DNA from: Euptelea pleiosperma
Taxonomy: Eukaryota > Streptophyta > Magnoliopsida > Ranunculales > Eupteleaceae
Assembly (NCBI GenBank): GCA_035048495.1
Contig: CM068547.1
Location: 25,799,913 to 25,863,912, forward strand
Length of the DNA stretch: 64,000 nt
Direction: 5' to 3'
Shown here: one piece after another, positions 1 through 12,204 of the stretch
How the letters are laid out: every line of letters begins with the position of its first letter
How positions within the stretch are numbered: position 1 is the first letter of the stretch
The notes under the pieces: generated by a model
What the model was told of the DNA's origin: nothing
Databases searched by the model: none
What the model saw: the letters and a program-made list of their open reading frames with translations, nothing else
Translations under genes and position numbers: made by a program

Positions 1-1
1 T

Positions 2-889
2 GACTTCATGGGCCATTTTCCTTGTTCCTTTGGCAACCTATACATTTTGGTGGCTGTGAACTATGTATCCAAGTGGATAGAGGCCATAGCATGTAAAGAT
101 AATGACCATAGAGTTGTCCTAAAGTTCTTAAAAGAGAACATCTTATCTAGATTTGGGACCCCTAGGGCCATCATTAGTGATGGGGGGAAGCACTTCTGCA
201 ACAAGCCTTTTGAGAGCCTAATGGCCAAATATGGTATTACTCACAAAGTTGCTACCCCCTATCACCCTCAAACGAGCGGACAAGTAGAAATTTTCAATCG
301 GGAGATCAAAAATATTTTACAAAAAACTGTAAACCCGGACCGCAAAGATTGGTCCTTGAGAGTAACTGATGCACTCTGGGCTTATCGTATAGCTTTTAAA
401 ACTCCCTTGGGAATGTCCCCTTACCGTTTAGTTTTTGGGAAGGCATGTCACTTGCCAGTTGAGCTTGAGCACAAAGCCTATTGGGCAATCAAAAAGCTTA
501 ACTTTGATCTGGACAAAGCTGGAGTCCAAAGGAAGCTCCAGTTGAATGAGCTAGCAGAGATTCGGACAGACTCCTATGAGAATGCAAAGATTTATAAAGA
601 CAAAACAAAAGTTTTTCATGATAAAAACATTCTCAGGAAGTCTTTTCAACCTTTTGATAAGGTGCTTCTTTATGACTCCAGGCTTCATCTCTTCCCAGGA
701 AAACTTAAATCTAGGTGGACTAGACCTTACATAGTCCGGAGTGTCTTTCCTTATGGCTCGGTCGAGGTCGAGAATCCAAAAACTGGCACCACATTCACTG
801 TGAATGGACAAAGGTTGAAACCATACCTTGAGCATTTTGATCCTGAGACCATCTCCATGGTCTTGGAGGATCCTATTTACCAGGATTAG
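2..889 (+). CDS. Ty3/gypsy (Athila/Tat-type) integrase, 3' end of pol, 5'-truncated by the window edge
   Basis: The frame is open from base 2 to the stop at 889, about 295 residues. It begins inside the integrase core: the first codon is an Asp followed by FMG, as expected for the first catalytic residue. The second catalytic Asp lies in ISDGGKHF and the Glu in [12 protein letters not shown], so the D-D-E triad is present. The core is followed by the Athila/Tat-like stretch [15 protein letters not shown] and a C-terminal region with SRWTRPYIV. No stop or frameshift is seen in this part, so the element may be fairly young. Its role would be insertion of retrotransposon cDNA. A purine-rich tract and LTR follow on the same strand. 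The Met at 8 is internal. Lineage is judged from motif resemblance only. Confidence 0.93.
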   Translation, partial: DFMGHFPCSFGNLYILVAVNYVSKWIEAIACKDNDHRVVLKFLKENILSRFGTPRAIISDGGKHFCNKPFESLMAKYGITHKVATPYHPQTSGQVEIFNREIKNILQKTVNPDRKDWSLRVTDALWAYRIAFKTPLGMSPYRLVFGKACHLPVELEHKAYWAIKKLNFDLDKAGVQRKLQLNELAEIRTDSYENAKIYKDKTKVFHDKNILRKSFQPFDKVLLYDSRLHLFPGKLKSRWTRPYIVRSVFPYGSVEVENPKTGTTFTVNGQRLKPYLEHFDPETISMVLEDPIYQD

Positions 890-1063
890 TTTGTCTTTTT
901 TTTTAAAGCTTGGAATGTAGACTTGAGCTGATAGTGAAGAAATCTATGGTATATCCTCTCCCTAAATCTTTATTTTGTTAATGCATGTTCATTTCATGTT
1001 TATCATCACCATGCATTGTTTTGAAAACCAGTTTTTCTATTCATTGCGGACAATGAATTGTTT

Positions 1064-1077
1064 AAGTTGGGGGGTGT
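1064..1077 (+). other. Polypurine-tract-like motif, upstream copy
   Basis: The 14-mer AAGTTGGGGGGTGT stands here and again at 1196-1209 in front of the LTR. The spacer of about 120 bp holds a run of A at 1148-1157. A second upstream tract can act as an extra plus-strand primer in some retroelements. That role here is inference. Confidence 0.55.
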
Positions 1078-1195
1078 GGGTATTTCAAAAATATTTTGTC
1101 CAGATTTCTTAGCCATTCCAATCATTTTTAAGCACTTCTCATCCTTAAAAAAAAAAATGATCTTATTTTGATTGTCAAGGGACTGACAAATATTC

Positions 1196-1206
1196 AAGTT
1201 GGGGGG
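1196..1206 (+). other. Polypurine tract adjoining the 3' LTR
   Basis: AAGTTGGGGGG directly precedes TGTTGATAATGCTC, the typical start of Athila/Tat LTRs. In reverse transcription this tract primes plus-strand synthesis. Its position about 310 bp after the pol stop shows that this copy has no env-like ORF between pol and LTR. Confidence 0.75.
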
Positions 1207-3000
1207 TGTTGATAATGCTCATTTTGTGCTTATTATCCGTTTTAACTTTTGTGCATTATCGAGTTTTATGAGCTTATAACTTTACATTTTAATGTAAAAT
1301 GCATCCTAGGTGTCTCATGCACAACTTATCTAATTTAGACCCTCATTATGTGCATATTTGATACATATAGGGCATTCGTCGTATGAGAGACTCTCGTGCA
1401 AGCCATCGGAGTCTCTTAAGAGGCTTATCATAAATTTTCAAGCCATGCAAGCCATGAAGTCACTTGTTCAAGCCATGAGAGCTATTGAAGCCATCACACC
1501 TTTATGGAGCCATTCCAAGCCATTGGAGCCTTCTAGAGGATTTTCAAGCCATCAAAGCCACATGGAGCCTTCACATGGGTGAAAGGGACAAGTCAAGAAG
1601 GAGAATGCTCAATGTGGTAAAGAATAGGCATTGTCTTCTCTCAAGCCCATAACATGCCTCTTTCTAGCTTGTTTTCCACCTACCCTCTTACACTTCTTAC
1701 ACATCTCATTCTCCCATGTGTACCCCCTCATTTTGAGCTTGACCTTGGGCACTCTTTTGATTATATTTGAATCACTTACACCATTTTGGTAACAAGAATG
1801 AGCTCTCCTTTGACCACTTTCCACCTCATCTCCACCTCTCATCTCCACCTATCACTCTTCCACATCACCTTCCACCTCATCAGCTTCCATCTTCTATATA
1901 AGCTCACTTTGAGCTTATGAGAGGGTCTTCTTCATTTTTTCTTGTGAGTCTATTTTAGAGAGCCCAAGAATCTCAAGCAAGACTTTTCTCTCCTCTTTCT
2001 TATTTTCTTTTTTTTTACTTAGTTTCCATGGCCATCCACACCATGGTTGGCTAGATCCTTAGCTAGGGCTAGAGAGGAGGCATTTTCCCTCTCCCTTTTG
2101 TGACTTATTGAGTGTAGATCCATGTTTATGAGAGCTTCATTGTAGAGATTTTTTCAATACTTTAATGAATTTGTTTTGTATCCCTTCATGTTGTATGTCA
2201 TGTATACTTCATAGTTGGACATCAAAACATTAATGAAGATTTGAGGTATTTCTTTTACTTGTTCTTGTGAGTCTTTTTGTGATTTCTTTTGATCTATTAT
2301 GTCTTGCATTATAGATACTTAGGAACTCACATATTTGCACTCACACACTAGAATGCTCTAGTTTTGATTTTATTATCTAAAAATGCCTTAGTGAGAATAT
2401 CATTTTCTTTACTTCATCTTTGTGATTCATTTCTTTATCTTTGGTGGGAGAGCAACTCTTTAGTTGTTTCGTCTCTTCTTGGACTACACTCATTAAGGAG
2501 CAAAGGGGAAGGGTCTAGGCCAAATCTTAATGCCCTAGCACTCTTCTTCTCATGTAGTTTTTCTCCTCAAAAAATTTGCCCACCATTGGTGGTACATTCA
2601 ACCATTTGCACACTTTTTCTCTCATTTCATAGCATCCATTCACTACACATCACACACTACTCTTCTTTTCATTTTTTTCTCTTTCCACTTGTAGTAACAC
2701 TTGCACTAGTCATTCACTCCCAATCCTTGTGGTTTGACCATGGGAAACCCATGATTTTAAAACTAACTACAACTTGATATCCCTAGTTATACTCACTTTC
2801 ACTTTGTTACACATACACTTTGTTGTCTAGGGAGAACATTGTTGCATCCACATCATATCATATTTAAGAGATACATTATTGTATTCTCTTCTTAAGAGTG
2901 TGCACAATCAAAGTTGTAACAATAACCATTTACCCCAAAAGATCGACCTATTGGGAAAAGGTGAAACAACTATGTATACCAACTTGTCGTCGGGCCAACA
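1207..3000 (+). repeat. Probable 3' LTR of the Athila/Tat-type element
   Basis: The LTR starts TGTTG at 1207 and is judged to end CCAACA near 3000, giving matching TGTTG/CAACA tips and a length of about 1.8 kb. It contains a pyrimidine-rich middle and a TATA-like CTATATAAGC at about 1893-1902, followed by the AGAGAGCCC-type transcript start region seen in this clade. The left end is well supported by the polypurine tract. The right end is inferred from the tip sequence and from resumption of unrelated coding-like sequence after 3040. No 5' LTR is in the window, so it cannot be checked by pairing. Small ORFs inside are chance frames. Confidence 0.7.
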
Positions 3001-3039
3001 CAACACGTGCGCAGGAACACACCATCTACTAACACATGG

Positions 3040-4370
3040 TTCGTAGATGGTTTCTTCCTCTTTCGAGGAGGAAGTTGAGGATGATGCCACCCTCATTCCC
3101 CGCTCTTCAACCCAAATTCGTGGAGGTCACACACAGGTTATCACTCGTGGTGGCAGTTTATCTTAAAAGTTTAGGAAAATCCCCACAAGCAAGAAATCTA
3201 CTGCAGGATCTTCCTTGGCTCCACCATCGGCACCTGCTAGTGTTCCACCTCATGTTTCAACTCTACTCCTGCTCCTGCGTCTGCTCTCACTCCTCCTACA
3301 CGAATATTTGTATATGAGGCCAGTGAGAAGCATTATCATCTTGTATTCTCCCAGCACAATCTCCATTATGAATGGTGTGTATAGCTTGACAATTTCATGG
3401 ACATCCTCACCTTCTCCATTTTTCATTTAAGGCGTTAGGGTCCAGTGGCGTCAATCAATGGTTTTTGTTATCCCCAACTCGTTTGTTAGTTCTATTCGAA
3501 TGTGCATGAGGTTGATTTTGATCCCCCATCCTTCCGTACCGTGGTGGTTGGGAAGTTGTTCACCATCACGCCTGATAACATTGCCACTTATCTTGGGATA
3601 GACTGCATCGCATATGAGTCAAAGTTTATGTCAGCCTATACCGATAAACTCTTCGCCCCTACGCACTGGTAGAGACACTCTGTGGTTGCTCTATACAGAT
3701 CTTCACTACACAGCCGAGTCATGAGATGATAGAGGATTACATGCAGTGCAAACACACAACTGAGATCCCTATATATTAGCTCTTGTACCATTTGGGAATA
3801 GGTAAACCATTGGATCTTCCCTTGTTCATCTTTCTAACCCATTATGTGCCTTGCTACTAGTGCATTGGTAGTGCATCCACTATTACCCTTTGGTCGCCTC
3901 ATTCCTTCGATGTTTACACATTTTGAGGTCGACGTGGCAGCGAATGAGACAAAGTAGAAGATTATGTCCGATATCTTTGAATCTTCACTGAAGAGGAGTG
4001 CATCTTAGTAGAGAGGACCTCCAACACCCTCGGCAAATGATGTTGAGACCGTAGTTGCTGACAATGTTCTAGCATTTGTTCCAAACCTTCCTCAGGATCC
4101 ACAACCAATAAATGCTTCTGCACTACCTCTAGTGACATTACAATCACTCCTTGCATCTTAGGATGCTATGCGGTAAGACTTGGCAGACATTCACCAAGAT
4201 ATTTCTAATCTACAAAGGATTGTAGAATATGAGATGCAGTGCATTCATGATTCCATCTACAGTCTTCATCGTCTGCTCTCCGAACTTTACAAGAGGATGA
4301 TCCACAAGTTGCCCCCAGACTTCTCGGCACTTAATGATGTTCCTTCAGCCGATCCTCCTCAGCCACAGAT
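3040..4370 (+). pseudogene. Decayed retroelement coding region (env-like / plant transposon protein domain)
   Basis: Conceptual translation gives coherent pieces broken by stops and frameshifts: TRIFVYEASEKHYHLVFS near 3300, then VDFDPPSFRTVVVGKLF followed by ITPDNIATYLGIDC near 3510-3605, then PFGRLIPSMFTHFEVD near 3890. A helical tail (DISNLQRIVEYEMQCIHDSI) ends near 4370. The middle resembles the plant domain found in env-like or extra ORFs of Athila/Tat-group elements. The match is by eye, so the family is inferred. The region lies outside the LTR ending at 3000 and therefore probably belongs to a second element. Confidence 0.55.
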
Positions 4371-4509
4371 TATGATATTTTTCTTGCTTTATGCTTCATT
4401 TATATTATGTCTTTTTGTTAGAAGAAACCTAATAATTTTTGTGGTTATGTTTATCTTGTCTCAGATTCTTCTTTTTCAACTTGTACATACTTAGACATTG
4501 GCGTATATA

Positions 4510-7110
4510 AAAAATCATGTTGTGTATTGATATTCGCTCAAAAGTACTTATTTTAAGTAATTATCATTTTAGCGTTATTGCACTCTCCTATGTAAAATGC
4601 TCTATTTATCTACTTTTCTATGTAAGAGTCTCTTCTGTTTCGTAGAACACACTTTTCTGGACGAAATGGTATATTTGCATGCATTAAACACATTTTCAGA
4701 AGTCTAAGTAGGAAGACGTTATGATCAAGTCTCATTACGTGTTCTTCTCTTGCAGGAAACTCGATTGGGCTATTCTCGAGACTTGCGGGCCAAAATCGAT
4801 CATAAAAACCCATTATCAAAGCTTAAAGAGCCCACAGGCTATGACTAGAAGATATGGGCCAAATATGGGCTGAATAAGATGACCAAAAAGCCAGCCCAAA
4901 GAACGAAGAGAGCAGGAGAGCCAATGACCAAGAGACGGACCAAAGCGTTTAAAGCCACATGAGTCAGCAAGAAATGATGGTCTACTCTACTGGAGAAGCG
5001 TGAGGATGGTCACAGTGAAGACCAGGGTTCCAGACCCTCTGCCAATACTTCTATCTCAATTTTTTGATATTTTCTCTCTCCTCCCCCTAATTTTCTATCT
5101 CATCTCTCCATATTCTCTCTATCTTCATCTCTCTATACATCACCACCTGATCCTCAGATCTACTGACCTAACCTCAGAACTCTTGCCTGTTGACTCTGTC
5201 TCATCTCCCTTAGCTTTCTGACCGTTGGATCTTTAATTGGACCGTTGGATCTCTCTAGATCCGTCGATCTACCAATCTGGGTCCCAATCAAGTCACCATC
5301 CATCCGATCGTCATCAAATTGTCTGTCACATCATCTTGTGAGACGATGGACATCATCAATCCATGTGGACCAGTAGCCGGGCCCATCATCATCTACCCGT
5401 GGCCCGACCATTTAGTGGACCTCGCGATTTTCAAATGCTTTAAATTAATTATTTTTAAATAAAAAAGGGGGGTCCACTAAATGGGGAAATTTCCCAAAGA
5501 AAAGTAAGGTTTTACTTAAAAAAATGATATATATATATATATATATATATATTTCTTATTTTTTATTTTTTTATTTTCGAAAAATCCCTATTTCCATTAA
5601 AGGAAATAGGGAAGCTTTTTAAGGGGAAGAAAAGGATTCGTTAGAACCCTAATCGCCCTCCTTTCTCTCCCCCAAAACCTTTCCCCCTCTCCTTGGGCCA
5701 TTTTTCTCCTTCTCCTTCATCTTCTTATCTTTTTCTTCTCGCCGGAGTTGCAGAACTCCGGCCGTCTGCAACTCCTCTTTCTTCTCCTTCCAAGCCATCT
5801 TTTCCACGTGCTGGACTTCTTCGCTCTCCTTCACGTTCCTCTCCCAGTCGTTACATCCACCAACCCCCCCTCCTCCATCGCTGCCACCGTGCTGCCCTGC
5901 AACAAGGGAGCCGTCATCACCATACAACTCTCCAACGTTGCTGGTGTTGCAGGCGGCAACACCAAGCAACCCACATCGTCTTCTTGTTGCAGCTGCAAGA
6001 AGCATAAAAAAACCAGCATACTCTTCTCCAACGTTGGGCTGGACTAGTTCTCACGGCACCTCTTCGAGTGCCAACCCCATTGTCTTCAACTCTTCTCCAT
6101 CCTACGAAAGTTAAAGGCGATGCACAGGGAGGACGAGCAGCAGCTTCTAGTGGATCCTCCACCGTGAAATACCAACCTTGCGCGACCTCGCTGGTGTCCT
6201 AGCCTGCAAATCCCGATCTTCACCACCAACTTGCAAGCCGGCTGGTAACCTACAACCACCACCGTTTCACCATTCCTCCACTGGTCTCCTATCACGTGTC
6301 TCTCCATTGCTAGACGTAGGGGACAACAAGCTCACGGTCCTGCATCCAAGAACTCCAGAAATCCATCAACTTGTCGCCTCCACAGCTCTATCAAACTAGC
6401 AAATCAATCCAGCTTCTCCACAATGTCAACCTGCTGGACCGACCACCATCCCTTCACTTCGGTATTCTTCTTCTCCTCTAGTGGAACCACCTTCAAGTGA
6501 CGCTCCTACACGCTGGTGCCTTAGAGCAGAACCCCCTGTTTGCCTCACCATCTTGCTGAGAGCATCACCTTTCGTGAACCACATCTCATCTTCACGGCTC
6601 CCCTCCAGCCCGGTCATCCCACGGTTTGAATCATAGGTTATTCTCTCTTTCTCTCTCTATTTTTCTAATTCTCTATCTAAAATCTCTAGCTTTTTCTTTA
6701 ATCACTCCACTTTCTCTCTCTAGGTCAATTTAATTTTCCATTTCTCTCTCTTGCTTAGTCTTTAGTTCTTTTTCCTTATTGTTTAATTTGAATTATTTCT
6801 AAGCATTGTAAGAACTCTTGATTTTAATGAAATGCTTTAATGGGTTCTAGTTTAATTTCCTTCAATACTTTCCTTTTTGGTAGCTTATGATAGTTTTCTC
6901 TCTCTGAAAATATCCAAGAATATTTTAAAGTCCACTCTCTTCGCTCAATTTCACCCCTCCATCAAATTTTGACCATTTTCTGTCATTTTATGTCCGATAA
7001 ATTGCGTTTCCTAACCCAGAGTGCGGATCGACATCGACACGAATCCCTGTACAAATTGCATATTTTGCAGGATTAAAATTCGGATCAAAATTATAAATGT
7101 GTTGGGATTA
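4510..7110 (+). repeat. Candidate long LTR or untranslated part of a second Athila/Tat-type element
   Basis: After the env-like remnant comes TGATATTCGCTCAAAAG (about 4529), which resembles Tat/Athila LTR starts. The stretch is pyrimidine-rich (5050-5200, 5650-5850, 6640-6740). It ends with a TAATGAAATGCTTTAATGGG block near 6830 and a GTGTTGGGATTAGGG block near 7099, both of a kind seen towards LTR ends. No polypurine tract precedes it and no partner LTR is present, so the call is tentative. The ORFs at 5650-6620 on both strands overlap one another in low-complexity sequence and look like chance frames. Confidence 0.35.
5527..5552. repeat. (AT)13 microsatellite
   Basis: Thirteen AT dinucleotides followed by T/A-rich sequence. 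Confidence 0.97.
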
Positions 7111-7114
7111 GGGT

Positions 7115-8470
7115 CGTTCTCTCAACGACGGAAAAACTCTACTTTCATGTATCTACTTGTGTTTATTCTATTTATTGCACCTATGTTTTGCTTTGTCATT
7201 CTTTGACAAAAGGAGGGGGGAGAGTTTCCCCTCCAAGTTGAAAAAGGGAAGGAGTTTCCTTCTATATAGTAAAAAGGGGAAGAGTAGAGAATGTACTCTA
7301 GAGAGATTTGAGTTCTTTTGCATGTAAATTGCTTTAGTAAAGTAGATTTTTTGACACTCACTGTTGTACATTTACATTCATGATTTTATTTTTTTTGGGA
7401 CTATACTATACTAGGTGTGTTTTTACATGTGCAAGTTACAGATTGTCAAAGATGCAAGAGCCCCACTGAGTTTAAGTCTAGTTGAATGAGCGTGAGTAAC
7501 TCATGTAAGGGAGGGTGAATTTGGTGTCTAGGTGTCAATGAAATTCAATGTGAGTAACTCGATTTGATAAAATTGGCCTCCGATTAATTGAGCAGTGACA
7601 TCCGATCGATCAAAGAAAGAATCTTAGAATTTCTTTTGTTATGTTTTTTCGATCAAAATTTGACTCCGATTGATCAGACTACACGCAGACATAATTCCTA
7701 ATTTCGTCAAAAAAATTCTTTTGGCCTAACTACCCTTAATTTGTTTTGGAGGCTAGTTCAAACCAATTATATATCTAAATAGTTTGGTCAAAAACCTAAG
7801 AACTCTAACCCTATTTTTGATCTCCAAAGCTTGTGTTTATTAAAACCTTACCATAACTAACACCTCACAAGCTAAAGATCACCCTAAGAACCTATGATCC
7901 ATCCTTGTTCTTAGTGGAGAGTTCATAACCACCAGTAGCTCATTATCTTTTTCATGTTTGAGTGATTCAAGTGGTGAAATTTGGCACTAGACCAAATCAT
8001 AGTATATTCATGATCATTTGAAAGGGGCGCTCTTGAGATGTGACACATGAAGATTTAAGAGGACGTGAATGAAGTGGTAGTGACTTGAGTAATTCGAGAC
8101 AGTATATTATGGGAAGGTTATTGCATAGGTAACCTCTGATTGTTTCTTAATTAGTAACTTTTTCATAGTGATATATACTTTCACATTTGGACATGATCCC
8201 GAGGTTTTTCCTGTGATGGCTTGTTAAAAATTGCATGTGTTAATTTATTTCACTCTTTACTCTATTTAGATCAGTATTGGATTATATCATTAATATATTT
8301 AATCCGAGTCGGTTATATTAATCATCTTGTAATCAATTAGGATTGTGTGAATGCGATTAGCTTTCCTGGACTGCGACCATATTGATTAGGTTATTATGGT
8401 TAATTGGATTAATTTTTAAATAAACTTATTCATCCCCCGTCTAGGTTTGCATCCTACGTATACAAAAAAT
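7115..8470 (+). repeat. LTR-like, AT-rich stretch, probably copia remnant
   Basis: No coding frame is visible. TTTGTCATTCTTTGACAAAAGG followed by a purine run (7190-7220) resembles the 3' part of some copia elements. CGATCAAAATTTGACTCCGATTGATCAG-like words recur at 7580-7680, and ATTCATCCCCCGTCTAGG near 8430 resembles sequence just before the end of SIRE-type copia LTRs. These are impressions of similarity only. Ends cannot be placed. Confidence 0.3.
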
Positions 8471-8499
8471 TTTCATCAATGCATCGAGATTTGAGACAC

Positions 8500-9205
8500 C
8501 ACTTGTGAAAGTTCTTCTAGACTAAATATTTGGGTCTTCTTTTCTAGGCATAGAGGTTACCATATCCAAAATTGGCAATCTAGGAAAGTATCAGAAACTA
8601 GTCGAGAGACTTACATATTTGACGATTATGCGACTAGATATCTCTTATGCGGTTAGTGTTACAACCAATTCATGCAAGCTCTTTGAGTTCCTCATATGGA
8701 AGTTATCCTTAGAATTCTAAAATACATAAAAGGAGCACATGGCCATGGAATTATATACAGAAATAATAATGGACATCTAAATGTTGAGAGGTATATGTTG
8801 ATTGAGATATATCTATTTTTTATAAAAGATCTACGACAAGTTACTGCACTTTTGCATGTGGGTGGAAACCTAATAGCCTAAAAAGTAAGAAACAGAGTGT
8901 AGTTACCCGATCGAGTGCTAAAGCGGAATACTGCTATGGCTTCAACAACATGTGAACTTGTGTGGTTGGAAGGTTTTTTGAGAGGCCTTAGGGTGCCAGT
9001 CAAAGATCCAGTAAGATTGTATTGTGATAATCAAGATGCTATTCATATAGTCAATAATCTTGTGTTTCTCGAACGCACGAAGCATATAGAAGTAGATTGT
9101 CACTTTTTTCGAGAAAATTTACTCAGCAAGGACTCTGCACCATATGTATCCTCTCATAGCCAACTAGTTGATATCTTAACCAAACCCTTGATAAGAGTAC
9201 CATGA
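8500..9205 (+). pseudogene. Ty1/copia pol remnant: end of reverse transcriptase and RNase H
   Basis: Frames switch, but the order is that of copia pol. FLGIEVTISKIGNLGKYQKL and LTYLTIMRLDISYAV come from the end of the RT (8540-8660). MEVILRILKYIKGAHGHGI (8696-8755) follows. A probable deletion comes next, then the RNase H tail with AMASTTCELVWLEGFLRGL, VRLYCDNQDAIHI, RTKHIEVDCHFFRE and QLVDILTKPL (8915-9195). Several frameshifts and internal losses make it non-functional. It abuts the broken receptor-like protein gene. Confidence 0.9.
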
Positions 9206-9254
9206 ACAAGATTTATTGCAAGTTGGACATAAATGATATCTATGTTCCAGCTTG

Positions 9255-9440
9255 AGGGGAGTAATAGAATTTATTTATCAAGTCATTAATCATTAGAGTT
9301 AGTATATGGTCTAATATTAAGGTTAGGGATGTTTAGTCCCACATTAGATAAGTTAGTAAAGTTTGTCTTGGTCCCTGCTTATATAAAGGTCCAACTTATG
9401 TAATAAAGCATCCCAATCTAATCTCATCATTCTACAATTT
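9255..9440 (+). repeat. Short copia 3' LTR
   Basis: TTGAGGGGAGTAATAGAATT is the usual copia polypurine tract/LTR junction. The LTR contains a TATA-like TTATATAAAGG (about 9378) and TAATAAAGC (about 9400), and fades near ACAATTTTAAC at about 9440. At about 180 bp it is in the range of short copia LTRs. No 5' partner is present. Confidence 0.65.
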
Positions 9441-10229
9441 TAACTGAGGTACGTTACATGCCTAATACATTTTTCATTTTATTAATCTTTTGTTAAATAA
9501 AGGAACGTACTAATTGTAAATTTTTAAAACTGAATTTCATTGACACTTAGATAATGAGACTCAATAATTCATGGAATTAATTCTAGATCTGCAAGCAACA
9601 TGCTAAGAAATGACACTGATACCTGCTGAGAAACCAAATGAGCCTTTAAAACTATTAGAAGATAAGTCCAGACTTCCCAACAAGGAGAGGTTACTCAAAC
9701 ACGAGGGTAGACTTTCATCACGGAGATTGTTGTCACTTAAATCCAACCATTTGAGATTCTTAAATCCACATAATGCTGCAATGCACATACACAACCAAGC
9801 AATTACAATTGGTATCGACTTGGTTTGTTAGCAACACAAACTTAAATGCAGCTTTTTGAGATTTATGAATCCGCGTAACTTTCAACTCAAGTGCACAACA
9901 ACAATTACAGATGGTATTGGTAAAACCATGAAGAGTATGCAACCCACATTGGACTATAAATAACGAATCTATTCCACATACCTGTTAGGACACTAGAGGC
10001 GTGTCCTGGATAAGTAATTGACAATTGTAGATCTTGTAGTGAAGGGAGAGTAAGAGGTAGGCATGGGGGTACACTTTCATCATGGATATTGTCAATAGTT
10101 AGATGCAAAGACTGAAGACTCTTGGGTCCACATAATGCTGCAAGACATGATCGAAAGCAAAGTAAGCATAGATTTCATTTCAATGGTTCAATAGCAATTT
10201 TTTTAAGGAAGAGATTTTGAGTGTTTGAT

Positions 10230-10345
10230 GAAAAGAACAACAAACAACAAAGATACAAACACACAGACACAAAGATTTGCGTGGTTCCCTCAAGATCGAG
10301 GTACATCCACGAACTCACAAGCATGGATTCTAAGAATCCAACGGT
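10230..10345. repeat. LTR-end fragment in RLP intron 2
   Basis: ACACAAAGATTTGCGTGGTTC followed by CTCAAGATCGAGGTACATCCACG is a word pair common near the ends of plant LTR retrotransposons. It lies between RLP exons 2 and 3. Ends and family are not resolved. Confidence 0.4.
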
Positions 10346-11252
10346 GGTTTTGCTTTGGCAAAAGTGAATGACAGCTCAGCACTGTCAACTACCTTTGGAT
10401 TTTCATGATCCACGTTCGAGATTTTCGGTGAATATTTATGTCCAAAATTTAGGTCCACAGATCCCAACCCTTCTTTTAATTCTGAGATGGACAATGAAAA
10501 ATCCATATATGATTTAGATATGATGAGACGAACTCTCCTTCCTCGTACCTGTTAATAACTGATATGATACTTTAGGTAAGTACAATCCTTTCAATGAGTG
10601 TAGGAGACATCTGGGAATATTTTTATCGTCAAGATTTCGGTTAGCCCTTAGATTCAGCCCAACGAGATCATACAATCCACATAATGCTGCAAGCCACAAT
10701 AACAAGCATAGTCTGGCAGGTATGAATATGGCTAAAATAATAAATAAACTTACTTTTCTTTTCTATTATTTGAAAAACAGTAACATTAGGTGAAGGGAAT
10801 GTCAGTCAAAATTAACGTTTTAACATCCGAACGGGTGACTGATTGATCAGACCATGGTCCTACCATGGTTCGATTTGGTTTGACCGGTTTGTATTTATTA
10901 GATTTTTTATATAGAAAAATTAGATAAATTCAAAAAATACGTAAAATTTGAAAAAAAAAAAAAAAGAAAAAAAAAAAGGAGAGATAAAAATAAAAATTAA
11001 AATCAGAGAACTTAAATTAAAAATAATAACAAATATAATAAAATTTATTTTTTTTAAATACACTTAGTCTAATCGAATTGCTTTAGAATCAAAGATATTA
11101 AAATAATAAGGATAGAAGAGATAGAGATTGGGTAAAGTTGGATTGTTGTAGAATCCTTCTCATTTCGAAAACCATGTTATCTTTGATTCTTTTCCCTAAA
11201 TTTTCTCTTAATATCTTTGATTCTTTTCCCTAAGACATTACGCTTAACTATA

Positions 11253-11457
11253 GGACAAATCTAGTCTGCAACCGTTTGCAGACTTAAAAGTATGCAAACA
11301 TTGTCAATACTGTTGGATATGTCCCTTGAAAAATATGTTATTTCAAGATTTTCAAAAAAATTATAAATTAAAAACACGTTTTTCAATGAGCATTCAATGG
11401 TGGATACAATGTTTGCATACTTTTAAGTCTGCAAACATATGCATACTAGATTTGTCC
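11253..11457. mobile_element. 205-bp MITE with 10-bp target duplication, in RLP intron 1
   Basis: The terminal inverted repeats begin GGACAAATCTAGT and run about 50 bp (left arm to about 11302, right arm from about 11408). Both arms contain TTTGCAGACTTAAAAGTATGC or its complement. The flanks carry an exact 10-bp direct repeat, CTTAACTATA, at 11243-11252 and 11458-11467. The duplication length points to a Mutator-like origin. It sits between RLP exons 1 and 2 and leaves the splice sites untouched. Confidence 0.93.
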
Positions 11458-12019
11458 CTTAACTATATGTGCTAGGATGCCTGGATCAAAAAATTTCGCG
11501 AATTAATGGATAAGCATGTCCTAAATATCAACTTAAACATTCACCTTTACACATGATCTGATGTCAAATCCACAATTGGGAAATGATCATTACCTTCTGG
11601 CATAATCATACGACCGATATTGTTGTCAGATAAACGCAGAAATTGCAACTTCTTGAAATGAGCAAATAAGGTAGCATTCAGGTACCATATTCCTTGAATT
11701 TCTCGTCTCATCCTGAAAAAATCAATCACGACCACCCGAGGTGTTGAATTAAATATGTCGCATGACACCCTTATCCATTCACAACAATCGTCTCCAACCC
11801 ATTCTTTTATGAGAAGAGAGCCGTTTGGATAGTTGAGGGAGTCTCTAAGTTGTAAAAGAGCTCTCCTCTCTTCCTTCAAACACCCTTTGCACCCATAAAA
11901 GCAACTGCACCACAGAACACACACAAACACTGTCACCACCAAAACCTTATATAAACATAAGGCCCTCATCATTCTCAATTACTTGTGATTCCTAGCTGAG
12001 AAAAAAAAGAGAAAGGCAG

Positions 12020-12045
12020 TTTAGAGTTTAGGGTTTAGGGTTTAG
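12020..12045 (-). promoter_or_regulatory. Telo-box-like tract in the putative 5' UTR/promoter of the RLP gene
   Basis: TTTAGAGTTTAGGGTTTAGGG followed by TTTAG gives AAACCCTA telo-boxes on the gene strand, about 50-75 bp before the ATG. A TATA-like TTATAAG on the gene strand lies near 12115. Telo-boxes occur in 5' regions of many plant genes. Use here is inferred. Confidence 0.5.
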
Positions 12046-12204
12046 AAGAAAAAGAGAAAGCAGGAGGATGAAATATGCAAGCGTTTCTTAGAACTAAGCT
12101 CGTCATGGGAGTACTTATAAGCACCATATTCATCCACACAAGTCAACGCCAACAAGTCCATCTAAGTAAAATGTGAATCTGGTTCTTGTTGCTTGAATGA
12201 CTTG

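Larger units (their letters stand above)
9623..11972 (-). pseudogene. Leucine-rich-repeat receptor-like protein gene, 5' exons only
   Basis: Four exons are visible on the minus strand: 11594-11972, 10549-10686, 9982-10137 and 9623-9775. All junctions are GT-AG and all introns are phase 1. Exon 1 starts at the ATG at 11972 (the upstream TTG at 11978 is not a start). It encodes a hydrophobic signal peptide (LYKVLVVTVFVCVLW) and an LRRNT_2 cap (CLKEERRALLQLR... DDCCEW), then the first LRR. Exons 2-4 each begin ALCG and encode LRRs such as NLKWLDLSDNNLRDESLPS in exon 4. Such proteins are cell-surface immune or developmental receptors. The remaining LRRs, membrane segment and tail are missing: copia sequence begins below 9450. 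It is most likely a truncated pseudogene, although exons further left cannot be excluded. Confidence 0.82.

Noticed and set aside
5649..6617. Multiple overlapping frames of 60-118 residues on both strands
   Set aside because: Pyrimidine-rich LTR-like sequence; no motif and no splice-consistent exon chain.
12020..12045. Interstitial telomere
   Set aside because: Only two perfect TTTAGGG-type units with one variant; too short, and better read as a telo-box.
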